64,000 bases of DNA from Microbulbifer harenosus (GCF_005771435.1 NZ_VANI01000011.1:1-64000), one strand, 5' to 3'. Shown: positions 44,742 through 54,472, numbered from the stretch's first letter. Notes: generated from the sequence alone by a model not told the origin. A program made the numbers and translations.

Positions 44742-46939
44742 ACTGGTTAACCGCTTTGGGGGATTGGGTTGATCAGCGCCTGCCGATCTACCGCGCGTGG
44801 GATACCCACATGGGCAAGTACTACGCGCCCAAAAACTTCAACCTCTGGTATTTCTTCGGTGTGCTCTCGATGCTGGTCCTGGTGAACCAGCTGCTGACCG
44901 GTATCTGGTTGGTCATGAGCTACAACCCTTCTGCCGAGGGTGCCTTCGCCTCTGTTGAATACATCATGCGCGATGTGGAAATGGGGTGGATCATCCGCTA
45001 CCTGCACTCCACCGGTGCCTCCGCCTTCTTTGTGGTGGTGTATCTGCATATGTTCCGCGGTCTGATGTACGGCTCCTACAAGCCGCCGCGCGAGCTGGTG
45101 TGGATTTTCGGTATGTGTATCTATCTGGTGCTGATGGCGGAAGCCTTCATGGGCTACGTGCTGCCCTGGGGCCAGATGTCGTACTGGGGTGCTCAGGTGA
45201 TCGTTTCCCTGTTCGGTGCCATCCCGGCCATCGGCGAGGATCTTGTGCAGTGGATTCGCGGTGACTACCTGATCTCCGGTATTACCCTGACGCGCTTCTT
45301 CTCGCTGCACGTGATCGCGCTGCCGCTGGTTCTGGTACTGCTGGTTGTGCTCCACATTCTGGCACTGCACGAAGTGGGCTCCAACAACCCCGACGGTATC
45401 GAGATCAAGAAGAACAAGGATGCCAACGGCATCCCGCTGGACGGCGTTCCCTTCCATCCTTATTACACCGTACACGACCTGGTCGGTGTGGCTGTCTTCC
45501 TGTTCGCCTTCTGTGTGGTGGTGTTCTTCTTCCCGGAAATGGGCGGTTTCTTCCTAGAATACGCCAACTTTGAAGAGGCCAACCCGCTGAAGACCCCGCC
45601 GCATATTGCTCCGGTGTGGTACTTCACGCCGTTCTACGCGGTGCTGCGCGCAGTGACCATGGATATCGGCCCGCTGACCGCAAAATTCCTCGGCCTGGTG
45701 GCCATGGGTGCGGCGATTGCGATCCTGTTTGTGCTGCCCTGGCTCGACAAGAGCCCGGTGAAGTCGATCCGCTACAAGGGTGTTCTGCCGAAACTGCTGT
45801 TGCTGGTGTTCGCTGCGGTGTTCATCATCCTGGGTTACCTGGGTGTGAAGTCACCAACTCCGGGACGTAACTTCCTGGCGCAGGTCGCAACCCTGTTCTA
45901 CTTCGCCTTCTTCGTTACCATGCCGATCTGGACTAACCCCACTACCCGCAAGGGAATGGCTTCCTGGATCGTCAGCGGTGCGTTCGGTTTCATGTTCCTG
46001 TGGATGGCGGTAGTAAACTGGAAAGCCAGCCTGTTCGTGTGTGTGCTGTCATTGGTGTTTGCGGCTTTCTTCGCAGCACTGCCATGGCTCACCAGCCGCG
46101 ACGTGGTACATCCGGTGCCGGATCGTGTCACCAGCCCCTCTGGCAGCAAGTCCTTCATCCTGCTGTTTGGCGGCATCATTGCGGTAATGTTGCTGGCATT
46201 CGTGCCCATCAAAGCGGTGGGTGCGGAGAGCTCCGTTGAGCTGGACCACATCAATATTGATTTGAATGACAAGCCGTCGCTGCAGCGCGGGGCCAAATAC
46301 TTCGTCAACTATTGTATGGGTTGCCACAGTGCCAACTTCTCCCGTTGGGAGCGCGTTGCCACCGATCTGGACATTCCCAGTGAGCTGATGATGCAGAACC
46401 TGGTGCTGGGCGACGACAAGATCGGCGACCTGATGCAGATCTCCATGCAGCCCGAAGATTCCAAGGTATGGTTCGGCGCCACTCCGCCGGATCTCACTCT
46501 GGTGGCCCGCGCGCGCTCTCCGGAATGGCTTTACACTTATCTGCGTAGCTTTTACAAGGATGACAATCGCCCTACCGGTGTGAACAACAAGGTATTCCCG
46601 AATGTGGGGATGCCCCATGTGCTGATGGAGCTGCAGGGACTGCCGGAATGTGCGCCTGGTCCGAAACGCGACCACGGCAGGGTTGTGCGTGACGAGATGG
46701 GCAACCCCATCATGGACGCCAACTGCGGCAGCCTGCAGGTCAACAAGGTCAAGGGTTCCATGAGTGGCGAAGAGTATGATCAGGCGGTCTACGATCTGGT
46801 CAACTTCATGGAGTACGTCGCGGAGCCTATGGCGGAAACCCGCAAACGCATCGGTTTCTATGTCCTGGCGTTCATCCTTGTATTCTTTATCTTTGCCTGG
46901 CTGCTGAATCGCGAGTACTGGAAAGATATTCATCACTGA
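44738..46939 (+). CDS. Fused cytochrome b / cytochrome c1 of the bc1 complex
   Basis: 733 residues in one frame. Residues 1-410 are cytochrome b, with haem histidines in RYLHSTGASAFFVVVYLHMF and FSLHVIALPLVLVLLVVLHI. The Qo motif reads APVWYF, that is PVWY in place of PEWY. About residues 405-465 add two extra hydrophobic segments not present in usual cytochrome b. Residues about 475-497 look like a signal sequence ending KAVGAES, and then cytochrome c1 follows: CMGCH haem site at 526-530, Met ligand in NVGMPHV and a C-terminal anchor helix. A similar FbcH precursor in Bradyrhizobium is cut by signal peptidase after export; I expect the same here. Confidence 0.92.
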   Translation: MNWLTALGDWVDQRLPIYRAWDTHMGKYYAPKNFNLWYFFGVLSMLVLVNQLLTGIWLVMSYNPSAEGAFASVEYIMRDVEMGWIIRYLHSTGASAFFVVVYLHMFRGLMYGSYKPPRELVWIFGMCIYLVLMAEAFMGYVLPWGQMSYWGAQVIVSLFGAIPAIGEDLVQWIRGDYLISGITLTRFFSLHVIALPLVLVLLVVLHILALHEVGSNNPDGIEIKKNKDANGIPLDGVPFHPYYTVHDLVGVAVFLFAFCVVVFFFPEMGGFFLEYANFEEANPLKTPPHIAPVWYFTPFYAVLRAVTMDIGPLTAKFLGLVAMGAAIAILFVLPWLDKSPVKSIRYKGVLPKLLLLVFAAVFIILGYLGVKSPTPGRNFLAQVATLFYFAFFVTMPIWTNPTTRKGMASWIVSGAFGFMFLWMAVVNWKASLFVCVLSLVFAAFFAALPWLTSRDVVHPVPDRVTSPSGSKSFILLFGGIIAVMLLAFVPIKAVGAESSVELDHINIDLNDKPSLQRGAKYFVNYCMGCHSANFSRWERVATDLDIPSELMMQNLVLGDDKIGDLMQISMQPEDSKVWFGATPPDLTLVARARSPEWLYTYLRSFYKDDNRPTGVNNKVFPNVGMPHVLMELQGLPECAPGPKRDHGRVVRDEMGNPIMDANCGSLQVNKVKGSMSGEEYDQAVYDLVNFMEYVAEPMAETRKRIGFYVLAFILVFFIFAWLLNREYWKDIHH

Positions 46940-47061
46940 GCGATTGCCAGATTGATTTTTCCGGGTGGTGGGCCGCCGGTTTCCGGCATCAGGCCCGCCG
47001 CCCGTTTTCCGTTTAAGAATGATGGTCGGAATTTCGACCAGTAGACCGAGGTAGTTCCACA

Positions 47062-47691
47062 ATGGGTGTGCCGACCAACAAGCGCTCCTCAATGACTTTC
47101 TTTTCCGATGGTCGTTGTCATTTCAGCCACCGGGTGCGTATCGTTCTCGCCGAGAAAGGTGTAACCGTAGACATCGTTGATGTCGACCCCGAAGACAAGC
47201 CGGCGGAATTGGCTGAGCTCAATCCCTACAATTCTCTGCCCACCCTGGTGGACCGCGAGCTGGTGCTGTTCGAAACCAAGGTGATGATGGAGTACCTGGA
47301 CGAACGCTTCCCGCATCCGCCGCTGCTGCCTGTGTATCCAGTGGCTCGCGCCCAGAGCCGCCAGATCATGTACCGTATCGAGCGCGACTGGGTGCCGCTG
47401 GTAGACAAGATTCTGGCTGGCGGCAAGGATGTGGCGTCCGCGCGTAAAGAGCTGCGCGACAGTCTCGTGGGTATCGCGCCGATGTTTACCGACCTGCCGT
47501 ACTTCTTCAATGAAGAGTTTTCTCTGGTGGATTGCTGCATGGCGCCGCTGTTGTGGCGTTTGGACCAGTTGGAAATCGCGCTGCCGAAAACCAAACAGGC
47601 CAAGCCGTTGCTGGATTACATGGATCGCCTCTTCGCCCGCGATGCCTTCCAGCAGAGTCTGACCGAATTCGAGCGCGAAATGCGCTCCTGA
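47062..47691 (+). CDS. sspA: Stringent starvation protein A
   Basis: 209 residues with a glutathione-S-transferase fold: [21 protein letters not shown] near the start, [14 protein letters not shown] (the cis-Pro loop) and [20 protein letters not shown]. SspA binds RNA polymerase and acts in starvation and acid response. ATG 47092 is an alternative start. It follows petABC, as in Pseudomonas, with sspB 8 bp downstream. Confidence 0.94.
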   Translation: MGVPTNKRSSMTFFSDGRCHFSHRVRIVLAEKGVTVDIVDVDPEDKPAELAELNPYNSLPTLVDRELVLFETKVMMEYLDERFPHPPLLPVYPVARAQSRQIMYRIERDWVPLVDKILAGGKDVASARKELRDSLVGIAPMFTDLPYFFNEEFSLVDCCMAPLLWRLDQLEIALPKTKQAKPLLDYMDRLFARDAFQQSLTEFEREMRS

Positions 47692-47699
47692 GGTGCTGA

Positions 47700-48107
47700 T
47701 TGAACAAGCTGCCGATGACATCCAACCGCCCCTATCTGCTGCGGGCGTTTTACGAGTGGATCACCGATAACAAATGCACCCCCTATCTTCTGGTGGACAC
47801 CCACCTGAAGGGAGTGCTGGTTCCCCAGCAGCATGTCAATGAGGATGGACAGATTGTCCTGAATGTCTCTGAAAGTGCGGTGATGGGATTGACGATGGAT
47901 AACTACGCCATCCGCTTCAATGCCCGCTTCGGTGGTGTACCGACGGATATCCAGGTGCCTGTGGGGGCAATCGTGGGTATCTACGCGCGGGAAAATGGCC
48001 AGGGTATGGTGTTTGAACCGGAGGAAACTCCGGAACCGCCGGAACCCACACCGCCGGCCACATTCAAGAAACCGGCGAAAAAGCCGTCTCTGCGGGTGGT
48101 CAAGTAA
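47700..48107 (+). CDS. sspB: ClpXP adaptor SspB
   Basis: 135 residues from TTG 47700, which has AGGTG at 47691-47695; ATG 47715 (MTSNRPYLLRAFYEW) is the alternative without a ribosome-binding site. The substrate-binding domain covers RPYLLRAFYEWITDN to IYAREN; a Pro/Glu-rich linker and the basic XB tail KKPSLRVVK, which docks on ClpX, follow. It brings ssrA-tagged proteins to ClpXP. Confidence 0.94.
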   Translation: MNKLPMTSNRPYLLRAFYEWITDNKCTPYLLVDTHLKGVLVPQQHVNEDGQIVLNVSESAVMGLTMDNYAIRFNARFGGVPTDIQVPVGAIVGIYARENGQGMVFEPEETPEPPEPTPPATFKKPAKKPSLRVVK

Positions 48108-48116
48108 CCCAAAGTA

Positions 48117-48152
48117 TTAAAAAGGGTCCGTTGATACGGACCCTTTTTTTTG
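48117..48152 (+). terminator. Rho-independent terminator of sspAB
   Basis: GGGTCCGT (48124-48131), loop TGAT, ACGGACCC (48136-48143) and eight Ts. Confidence 0.95.
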
Positions 48153-48305
48153 TCTAAACGACGCAGATACCGGGTATTCTGCGGCAGTCTCGGGGGTTGC
48201 TGCCCCCAAGTGGCGGAAAATTTGACGCCGTATTCCTGTTATTGATTGGTGAATTGGCTTCGGTCTTCCGATACTGCAAGCAAGCTGTACGCAGGAGGGA
48301 CCCTT

Positions 48306-48920
48306 GTGAAATTACTCAGCCACACCATCGGTATATTCACCAATCCGGACAGGGAATGGCGCGCCATTCGTGCCGATAAGCATTCATTCGTCCAGGTATT
48401 CCTGAGCCATGTGCCGATTCTCGCACTGATTCCCGCTGTCGCCGGGTATATCGGCGTCACCCGGGTAGGGTTTGAGCTCGGTGGGCATGTAGCGAAACTG
48501 ACACCGGCAAGTGCCGCTGCGCTGGCGGTAATTACTTATCTGGCACTTCTGATCGGAATTTACCTGGTGGGTGAGTTCATCAACTGGATGGCTAAGGCCT
48601 ATGGTGTGGAGGGCGATGAACCCACGCGTCACTATGAGGGCACCGCGCTCGCTGTGTTCGTCACCACTCCAGTACTGCTGGCGGGCATTGTGCTGTTCTA
48701 TCCCCATCTCTGGCTGGTGGTTGCGGTGATGGGGCTGGCGGCGCTTTACTCGGTCTACCTGTTGTACGAGGGCATTCCCATCCTGATGAACATGAGTAAG
48801 GAGCGGGCCTTCTTGTACGCCAGTGCAGTGCTGACCATCGGCCTGGTGGGATTGGTTACCATAATGATCTGCTCTGTGATCATCTGGAGCATGGGTGTCG
48901 GGCCTGTGTATCAGCACTAG
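48306..48920 (+). CDS. Yip1-family inner-membrane protein
   Basis: 204 residues from GTG 48306, preceded by GGAGG (about 48294-48298). The start VKLLSHTIGIFTNPDREWRAIR is typical of the YIP1/DUF1282 family, and five hydrophobic segments follow (about 35-55, 75-97, 120-140, 143-163, 180-200). The function is unknown. It appears to be a single-gene unit. Confidence 0.8.
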   Translation: MKLLSHTIGIFTNPDREWRAIRADKHSFVQVFLSHVPILALIPAVAGYIGVTRVGFELGGHVAKLTPASAAALAVITYLALLIGIYLVGEFINWMAKAYGVEGDEPTRHYEGTALAVFVTTPVLLAGIVLFYPHLWLVVAVMGLAALYSVYLLYEGIPILMNMSKERAFLYASAVLTIGLVGLVTIMICSVIIWSMGVGPVYQH

Positions 48921-49037
48921 GAGAGAAAAAGGGCTCCTTGCGCAATCTTATAGGTCTTCTGCAACAAAGCCGGCGGTATGCCGGCTTTGTTGCTTTCACC
49001 ATTCTACTCTTGATCTGCCATATACCGGGCGCCCGGA

Positions 49038-51047
49038 TCAGGAGGTCGCCGCCGCACAGATGCTGCGCTCGTCATGCTGCAGCGTTGAAGCAGGGATGTC
49101 GACCAGTGGTGGCATAGGGCAATCGAGGCAGTCGGCGATGGCTCGCAGCAGCTCGATTTCCTGTGCGCGAATTTCGCCGTCGTGCGCCAGTGTGGTGGCG
49201 AGCGCCTTCAGCAATACCGGTTTTTTCAGCGGTGCGGTGTCGCGGGCGATGGCGAGGGCTTTGTCCAGTCGTTGCAGGTTGATATCCCCTGCCGCGGGCA
49301 GTGGCACCGGAGTCTGTGCCAGCGTTTTGAGCCCCGCCTCGTAGGCGCGTTTGGCGCTCAGGTAGTCGGTATTTCCAGCATGCGCCATGGCCGCCAGCAA
49401 GAAACGCTGGGCGTCCGTCCGCGCACTGTCGCGGCTGCCCGCGGTCGTTTTGCGCTGCTGGTCCGGATTGGCCTCCAGGCCGTGGATCAGCACCCGGTAC
49501 AAGGCCCATTCCCAGATCTCCACTCTGCCATCGGCGCGCAGCAGTTTGATCAGGTTGCGTTTGAAGATCTGGTACTGCTGCGGTGCCAGTGCCTTGAGCG
49601 CGGGCACACACAGATCCAGGAGTGGCAGTCGACTGGTCGCGGGCAATGGTGCGAGCGACGGCTGCAACCGGTCGAACTCGCGCAACACCGCCGGATGTGC
49701 AGACTTCTCCAGTACCGCGCGCTGCAGCGTAAACTGGCTGGGCGCCATCAAGAGCCCATAGACAAGGGCGCGCGCCGCGAAAGGGTCGTGCGCGGCGGCT
49801 TTCAGGTCTGCCGGAATTTGCGCCAGCAGTACGCTGCCCAGCGTCACCTGCGCGGCGGATGGTTGTGCCACATTGTTGTCCACCGCCGTCAGAACCCGGC
49901 CGAGGCGCGCGCGGTACTGGCTGCCGGGGGCGGAATCGGGGGAGGGGTGTCCTGCCGCCGCGGCGGCTGGCTGAATGTTCGCTGAGTGGATTCCGGAGAT
50001 CTGTTCGCTGTGCGAATCTCCGGTTGTTTCTGTAGCGGGGTAGTCCCAGCCTTTCCACTGGGGGTCCAGGCGGCCGATACGCTCGGCGAGTGGCGGGTGA
50101 GTGGCAAACAGGCCGAGGAAGGAGTGTTTCATACCGCTGGCGAAATACATATGGCTGAATTCGCTGGCGTTAACGGCGCGCAGGTGCGAGCCCTGCTGGC
50201 GACTGCCAATCTTTTTCAGTGCGCCGGCGATGCCCTGATTGCTGCGGGTAAACTGCACCGCTGAGGCATCGGCCAGATATTCCCGCTGGCGGCTTACTGC
50301 CGACTTGATCAGATTGCCGAAAAAGGTGCCGGTGTAACCGATGGCGACGAGTCCGACACCCACGCCGAATAACGCCGCGCGACCGCGGCTGTCGCGGCCG
50401 CTGCCCCAGTAACCGCCGCGCAGCAGCCAGCTACCTATCAGACCGATAATCAGAATACCGTGCAGCAGGCCGACGATGCGGATATTGAGGCGCATGTCAC
50501 CGTTGAATATATGGCTGAATTCGTGGGCGACTACGCCCTGCAGTTCGTCGCGGCTCAACTGTTCAATACTGCCTCGGGTAAGGCCGATCACCGCGTCTGA
50601 CGGCTGGTAGCCGGCGGCGAACGCATTGATGGCGTCGTCGTCGAGTACATACACCTCCGGTACCGGGGTACCGGAGGCGAGCGCCATTTCCTCCACCACA
50701 TTCAGTGCGCGCTGCTCCGCCAGATCCCGCGGGGCGACGTTGATCTTGCGCCCGCCGAGCGACTCCGCTACAGCGCGGCCGCCGGCGGCCAGTTGGTGCA
50801 GCCGGTAAAAACTGGCGAGCGCGATGACCGCTGTAATGGCGATGGCAATCCCGGCAACGGTATCCCACCCCAGTGCCGCGAGCATCCCGGTGAGACTGCT
50901 TTCCGGTCCCGCTGAGCCGGAGGCGCGGCTGATAAAGGCGAAGAACACCGTGGTAATGGCGATAAGCGCGAGTACCGCTGCGGCAAACAGCGCCACCAGC
51001 AGAGTGGTGTTGCGGCGCGCCTTGTCCTGATATTCAAAGAAGTTCAT
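49038..51047 (-). CDS. M48 (HtpX-like) membrane metalloprotease with C-terminal extension
   Basis: 669 residues. Two N-terminal membrane helices (about 15-40, 62-82), then the protease domain with HEFSH (His175, Glu176, His179) and the third ligand in EYLADASAV, with two more helices between. After THPPLAERIGRLDP (near 325) comes a 320-residue extension without a protease motif. Its last part (LIKLLRADGRVEIWEWALY and ALATTLAHDGEIRAQEIEL) resembles TerB-like helical repeats. It lies 14 bp after lemA on the same strand, a pairing seen elsewhere. The target is unknown. Confidence 0.85.
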   Translation of the reverse strand: MNFFEYQDKARRNTTLLVALFAAAVLALIAITTVFFAFISRASGSAGPESSLTGMLAALGWDTVAGIAIAITAVIALASFYRLHQLAAGGRAVAESLGGRKINVAPRDLAEQRALNVVEEMALASGTPVPEVYVLDDDAINAFAAGYQPSDAVIGLTRGSIEQLSRDELQGVVAHEFSHIFNGDMRLNIRIVGLLHGILIIGLIGSWLLRGGYWGSGRDSRGRAALFGVGVGLVAIGYTGTFFGNLIKSAVSRQREYLADASAVQFTRSNQGIAGALKKIGSRQQGSHLRAVNASEFSHMYFASGMKHSFLGLFATHPPLAERIGRLDPQWKGWDYPATETTGDSHSEQISGIHSANIQPAAAAAGHPSPDSAPGSQYRARLGRVLTAVDNNVAQPSAAQVTLGSVLLAQIPADLKAAAHDPFAARALVYGLLMAPSQFTLQRAVLEKSAHPAVLREFDRLQPSLAPLPATSRLPLLDLCVPALKALAPQQYQIFKRNLIKLLRADGRVEIWEWALYRVLIHGLEANPDQQRKTTAGSRDSARTDAQRFLLAAMAHAGNTDYLSAKRAYEAGLKTLAQTPVPLPAAGDINLQRLDKALAIARDTAPLKKPVLLKALATTLAHDGEIRAQEIELLRAIADCLDCPMPPLVDIPASTLQHDERSICAAATS

Positions 51048-51061
51048 GGGCGGGCGTCAGA

Positions 51062-51658
51062 TCAGAACTGCACTCGGGGCGCGGCCTGAAACGCCTCTGA
51101 GTCCGCGAACTCCAGCAGCTTGCCGTTCTCACGATGGCCAAAGAAGCCGGCAAAAAACACCGGCGGGAAGCTCTGGCGGTAGATGTTGTAGGCGGTGACG
51201 CCATCGTTGAATGCCTGTCGCGCGAAGGCCACCTTGTTCTCGGTGCTGGTCAGTTCTTCCATCATCTGCTGGATAGTCTGGTTGGCCTTCAGGTCCGGGT
51301 AGGCTTCCATCACCACGTTCAGGCGGCCGAGAGCGCTGGTGAGCAGGCTTTCGGCATTGCCCAGGTCGGCGATGGCGGCGGCGGAGCCGGGATTGTTGGC
51401 GGCTGTCTTCAGGCCGGCGAGAGCCGAATTGCGCGCACTGATCACCGCTTCGAGGGTTTCCCGCTCGTGCTTAAGATAGCTCTTGGCGGATTCCACCAGA
51501 TTGGGAATCAGATCATAGCGGCGCTTCAGCTGCACTTCGATTTGCGCAAAGGCGTTCTCGTAGCGGTTCTTGAGGGAAACCAGGCGGTTGTAGATGCTGA
51601 TGACGTAGAACACCAGTGCAGCGAGAACTACCAGCCAGACAATGGTCGAAATATCCAT
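51062..51658 (-). CDS. lemA: LemA family protein
   Basis: 198 residues: one N-terminal membrane helix (TIVWLVVLAALVFYVISIYN), then a helical outer domain with LVSLKNRYENAFAQIEVQLK, RRYDLIPNLVESAKSYLKHE and TENKVAFARQAFNDGVTAYN. The helical repeat and motif RRYDLIPNLVE are the family marks. Its role is unknown, though it often goes with an M48 protease, as here. Confidence 0.92.
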   Translation of the reverse strand: MDISTIVWLVVLAALVFYVISIYNRLVSLKNRYENAFAQIEVQLKRRYDLIPNLVESAKSYLKHERETLEAVISARNSALAGLKTAANNPGSAAAIADLGNAESLLTSALGRLNVVMEAYPDLKANQTIQQMMEELTSTENKVAFARQAFNDGVTAYNIYRQSFPPVFFAGFFGHRENGKLLEFADSEAFQAAPRVQF

Positions 51659-51869
51659 AAATGCGCACTCTCTTTGGTTGTGCAGTTGTGCAGTTGTGCT
51701 GTTGCGGATGAAGCTGTTGCGATCGGTCAGGGCGATTGGGCCGGATGGGTTCATCCGGCAATTGCGGCAGATACTAACATGGCGGCTATCGCCTCGGGGC
51801 GCAGTGGCAATCGTTCTGGAGCATGGCGTTTTTCGCCTGGCACATGGCGACTACAACGAAGGGTGGATG

Positions 51870-51898
51870 GTATTGATTGCCGGAGTGTGAGGTATAAT
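51870..51898 (+). promoter_or_regulatory. Promoter of the thiolase gene
   Basis: TATAAT at 51893-51898 is perfect. The -35 is weak: GTATTG with a 17-nt spacer, or TTGATT with 14 nt. It lies 78 nt before the ATG. Confidence 0.5.
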
Positions 51899-51976
51899 CC
51901 ACCGCAAAATAAACAATCATCGCAATACCGGTCAGCCTGAGGCGGCGAATTCCGTTACAACTGGAGAGGATTCAGC

Positions 51977-53167
51977 ATGAGTGAGCAAATTAAAGATCCG
52001 GTGGTCATTGTCGGTCTTTCCCGTACCCCTCTGGGCGCGATGCAGGGTGCGCTATCTGGTTTGAGTGCACCGGAGCTCGGAGCTGTTGCCATCCGCGCCG
52101 CCCTCGCCGATGCTGCTGTGGCGCCGGTGGATGTAGATGAAGTGCTGATGGGGTGTGTCCTGCCCGCGGGTCTCGGCCAGGCGCCGGCGCGCCAGGCGGC
52201 ACTGGGAGCCGGTATTCCTGAGGGCACACCCACGACCACCGTCAACAAGGTGTGCGGCTCAGGCATGAAAACCGTAATGATGGCCCGCGACGCACTGCTC
52301 GCCGGTGACGCCAAAGTGATCGTGGCCGGGGGTATGGAAAGTATGAGCAACGCGCCCTACCTGTTGCCAAAGGCCCGCGGCGGCATGCGTCTGGGCCACG
52401 GCGAAGTGCTGGATCACATGTTTACCGACGGACTGGAAAACGCCTACGACGGCCAGTTGATGGGCAATTTTGCCGAGTGCACCGCGGACAAGTACAGCTT
52501 CACCCGCGAAGAGCAGGACAATTTTGCCCTGGAATCCCTGGCGCGGGCCAATACCGCGATTGAGACCGGAGCCTTCAAGCGGGAGATCGCTGCGGTGACC
52601 GTGTGCGGCCGCGGTGGAGAGGTGGAAGTAACCGTGGACGAGGGACCAGGCAATGCGCGCCCGGAAAAAATCCCGCAACTGCGTCCCGCCTTTCGCAAGG
52701 ACGGCACGGTGACGGCTGCCAATGCCAGTTCCATTTCCGACGGTGCCGCGGCACTGGTGCTAATGCGTGAGAGTGAGGCCAAGGCGCGCGGCTTGAAAAT
52801 ACTGGCGGTACTGCGCGGTCAGAGCCAGTTTGCGCATGCGCCGGAGTGGTTTACCACCGCGCCGGTGTCCGCCATGGCCAGCCTGCTGAAGAAGGTCGGC
52901 TGGCAGGCGAGTGATGTGGACCTGTTTGAAATCAACGAGGCCTTTGCCGTGGTCACCATGGCGGCGATGAAGGAGCTGGATCTGCCCCGCGACAAGGTCA
53001 ATGTGAATGGCGGGGCCTGCGCGCTCGGACATCCTCTGGGTGCCAGCGGTGCGCGGGTGATCGTCACACTGCTGGCGGCACTCGAAAACCGCGATCTGAA
53101 AAAAGGTGTTGCGAGCCTGTGTATCGGCGGTGGTGAGGCGACGGCAGTCGCGATCGAACGTCCCTGA
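51977..53167 (+). CDS. Acetyl-CoA C-acyltransferase (thiolase)
   Basis: 396 residues. The acyl-binding Cys93 lies in VNKVCGSGMKTVM. The His loop is NEAFAV, and NVNGGACALGHPLGASGARV and the second Cys in CIGGGEATAVAIE complete the active site. It either condenses two acetyl-CoA or cleaves 3-ketoacyl-CoA; the gene stands alone, so the direction is open. A perfect palindromic terminator follows. Confidence 0.93.
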   Translation: MSEQIKDPVVIVGLSRTPLGAMQGALSGLSAPELGAVAIRAALADAAVAPVDVDEVLMGCVLPAGLGQAPARQAALGAGIPEGTPTTTVNKVCGSGMKTVMMARDALLAGDAKVIVAGGMESMSNAPYLLPKARGGMRLGHGEVLDHMFTDGLENAYDGQLMGNFAECTADKYSFTREEQDNFALESLARANTAIETGAFKREIAAVTVCGRGGEVEVTVDEGPGNARPEKIPQLRPAFRKDGTVTAANASSISDGAAALVLMRESEAKARGLKILAVLRGQSQFAHAPEWFTTAPVSAMASLLKKVGWQASDVDLFEINEAFAVVTMAAMKELDLPRDKVNVNGGACALGHPLGASGARVIVTLLAALENRDLKKGVASLCIGGGEATAVAIERP

Positions 53168-53188
53168 TCTGTTCTTTTCGCTAGGGAA

Positions 53189-53232
53189 CACCAACAAAAA
53201 ACGGAGGCTGCAGCCTCCGTTTTTTGTTGGTG
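53189..53232. terminator. Bidirectional terminator, 22-bp perfect palindrome
   Basis: A perfect inverted repeat centred at 53210/53211. The GGAGGCTG/CAGCCTCC stem is flanked by A6 and T6 and closed by CACCAAC/GTTGGTG. It serves the thiolase (+) and dolP (-) genes. Confidence 0.95.
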
Positions 53233-53247
53233 GCGTGGATGATCAAT

Positions 53248-53847
53248 CTAGTCGATATACTCCACGGCCTTCACCACTTTCTGCACGCCGCCCACCGTGC
53301 GTGCCACTTCCGCGGCGTTCTCCGCTTCCTGCCGGGTAAGCAGTCCCATCAGGTAGACCACACCATTTTCTGTGACCACCTTGATACGCCCGCTGTCGAC
53401 TTCCTTATCTGCCATCAATACGCTCTTGACCTTGGTGGTCAGCCACGCGTCGCTGGTGCGTGCGAGCATGGAGGTGGAGCCGCGTACCTGAATCTCGTTG
53501 TAGACCTGGCGCACCGTGTGCACTTGCTGTGCGGTGCGCCCGGCGAGATCGCGCAGTTCATTGCTGGATACCTGACCGGTGAGCAGCACCACCCCGTTAA
53601 ATGCCACTACATCGATATTTGCGGCTTTCAGGTCCGGATGCGCTTTTCCGATGTTCACTTTGGTGATGGTTTCCAGCCGCTGGTCGTCAATATAGGTGCC
53701 GAAGGTCCGCTCACCCGGATCCGGTTGTATCGGGCCGTCGTGGGTGGCATCCAGCACCGTGGCGCAGCCGGCGAGCGCAGAAATTACGCACGCGGCGACG
53801 GCGAGCTTGAGCGGGTTGAAAATTTTGGTTCCTGTCGTTGATTGCAT
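53248..53847 (-). CDS. dolP: BON-domain outer-membrane lipoprotein DolP (YraP)
   Basis: 199 residues. A lipobox SALAGC places the lipidated Cys at 28. Two BON domains follow (about 50-115 with IDVVAFNGVVLLTGQV, and 130-195 with IKVVTENGVVYLMGLL). It binds anionic phospholipids and supports outer-membrane integrity and BAM. It lies 3 bp after diaA on the same strand. Confidence 0.92.
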   Translation of the reverse strand: MQSTTGTKIFNPLKLAVAACVISALAGCATVLDATHDGPIQPDPGERTFGTYIDDQRLETITKVNIGKAHPDLKAANIDVVAFNGVVLLTGQVSSNELRDLAGRTAQQVHTVRQVYNEIQVRGSTSMLARTSDAWLTTKVKSVLMADKEVDSGRIKVVTENGVVYLMGLLTRQEAENAAEVARTVGGVQKVVKAVEYID

Positions 53848-53850
53848 GGT

Positions 53851-54444
53851 TCAGTCCTCGTATCCACCAAACAGGCTGCTGTCGATGAGATCGCACAGGC
53901 AGAACAGGGTGAGCATATGTACCTGATGTACCTCGGAGGGAACCTCGGAAGGCACATGCAGCTCAATATCGTGCACATCCAGTAGTGCCGTGCAGTCTCC
54001 CTCGCCCTCACCACCGGTCAGTGCGAGTACGCCCATATCGCGATCGTGAGCAGCGCGAATTGCTTGCACCAGGTTGGAGTCGCGGCCGTCGGTGCTGAGG
54101 ATCACCAGCAGGTCACCGGGATGGCCGAGTGCGCGAACCTGGCGCGCATAGGATTCGGCGCGGCCGTGATTGCGGGCCACGGTGCCAGTGGTGATGGCGT
54201 CGCCATTCAGGGCCAACGCTGGCAGCCCGGGGCGCTCGCGCTCGAATCCGCCCATCAGCTGCGCAGAGAAACTCTGCGCGAGCGCGCCGCTGAGCCCATT
54301 ACCACAGATCAGTAGTTTGTTTTCAGCGAGCAGCGTGTGCACGATCATTTCGCTGGCTTCGGCAATCAAAGGTGCCAAAAGTTCACCGGCATTCATGGTG
54401 GCTTCAATGCTGCGGTGAAACAGGGTTACAACGCGCTGTTCCAT
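53851..54444 (-). CDS. diaA: SIS-domain protein DiaA (GmhA-like)
   Basis: 197 residues from ATG 54444; an open extension to 54489 is not needed. The SIS fold shows NKLLICGNGLSGALAQSFSAQL, VILSTDGRDSNLVQAI and the C-terminal HQVHMLTLFCLCDLIDSSLF. DiaA tetramers stimulate DnaA assembly at oriC; GmhA is a close relative, and the place next to yraN and lpoA favours DiaA. Confidence 0.88.
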   Translation of the reverse strand: MEQRVVTLFHRSIEATMNAGELLAPLIAEASEMIVHTLLAENKLLICGNGLSGALAQSFSAQLMGGFERERPGLPALALNGDAITTGTVARNHGRAESYARQVRALGHPGDLLVILSTDGRDSNLVQAIRAAHDRDMGVLALTGGEGEGDCTALLDVHDIELHVPSEVPSEVHQVHMLTLFCLCDLIDSSLFGGYED

Positions 54445-54472
54445 CGTTTCTGTGGTTTCCTTTTGGGTAAGC

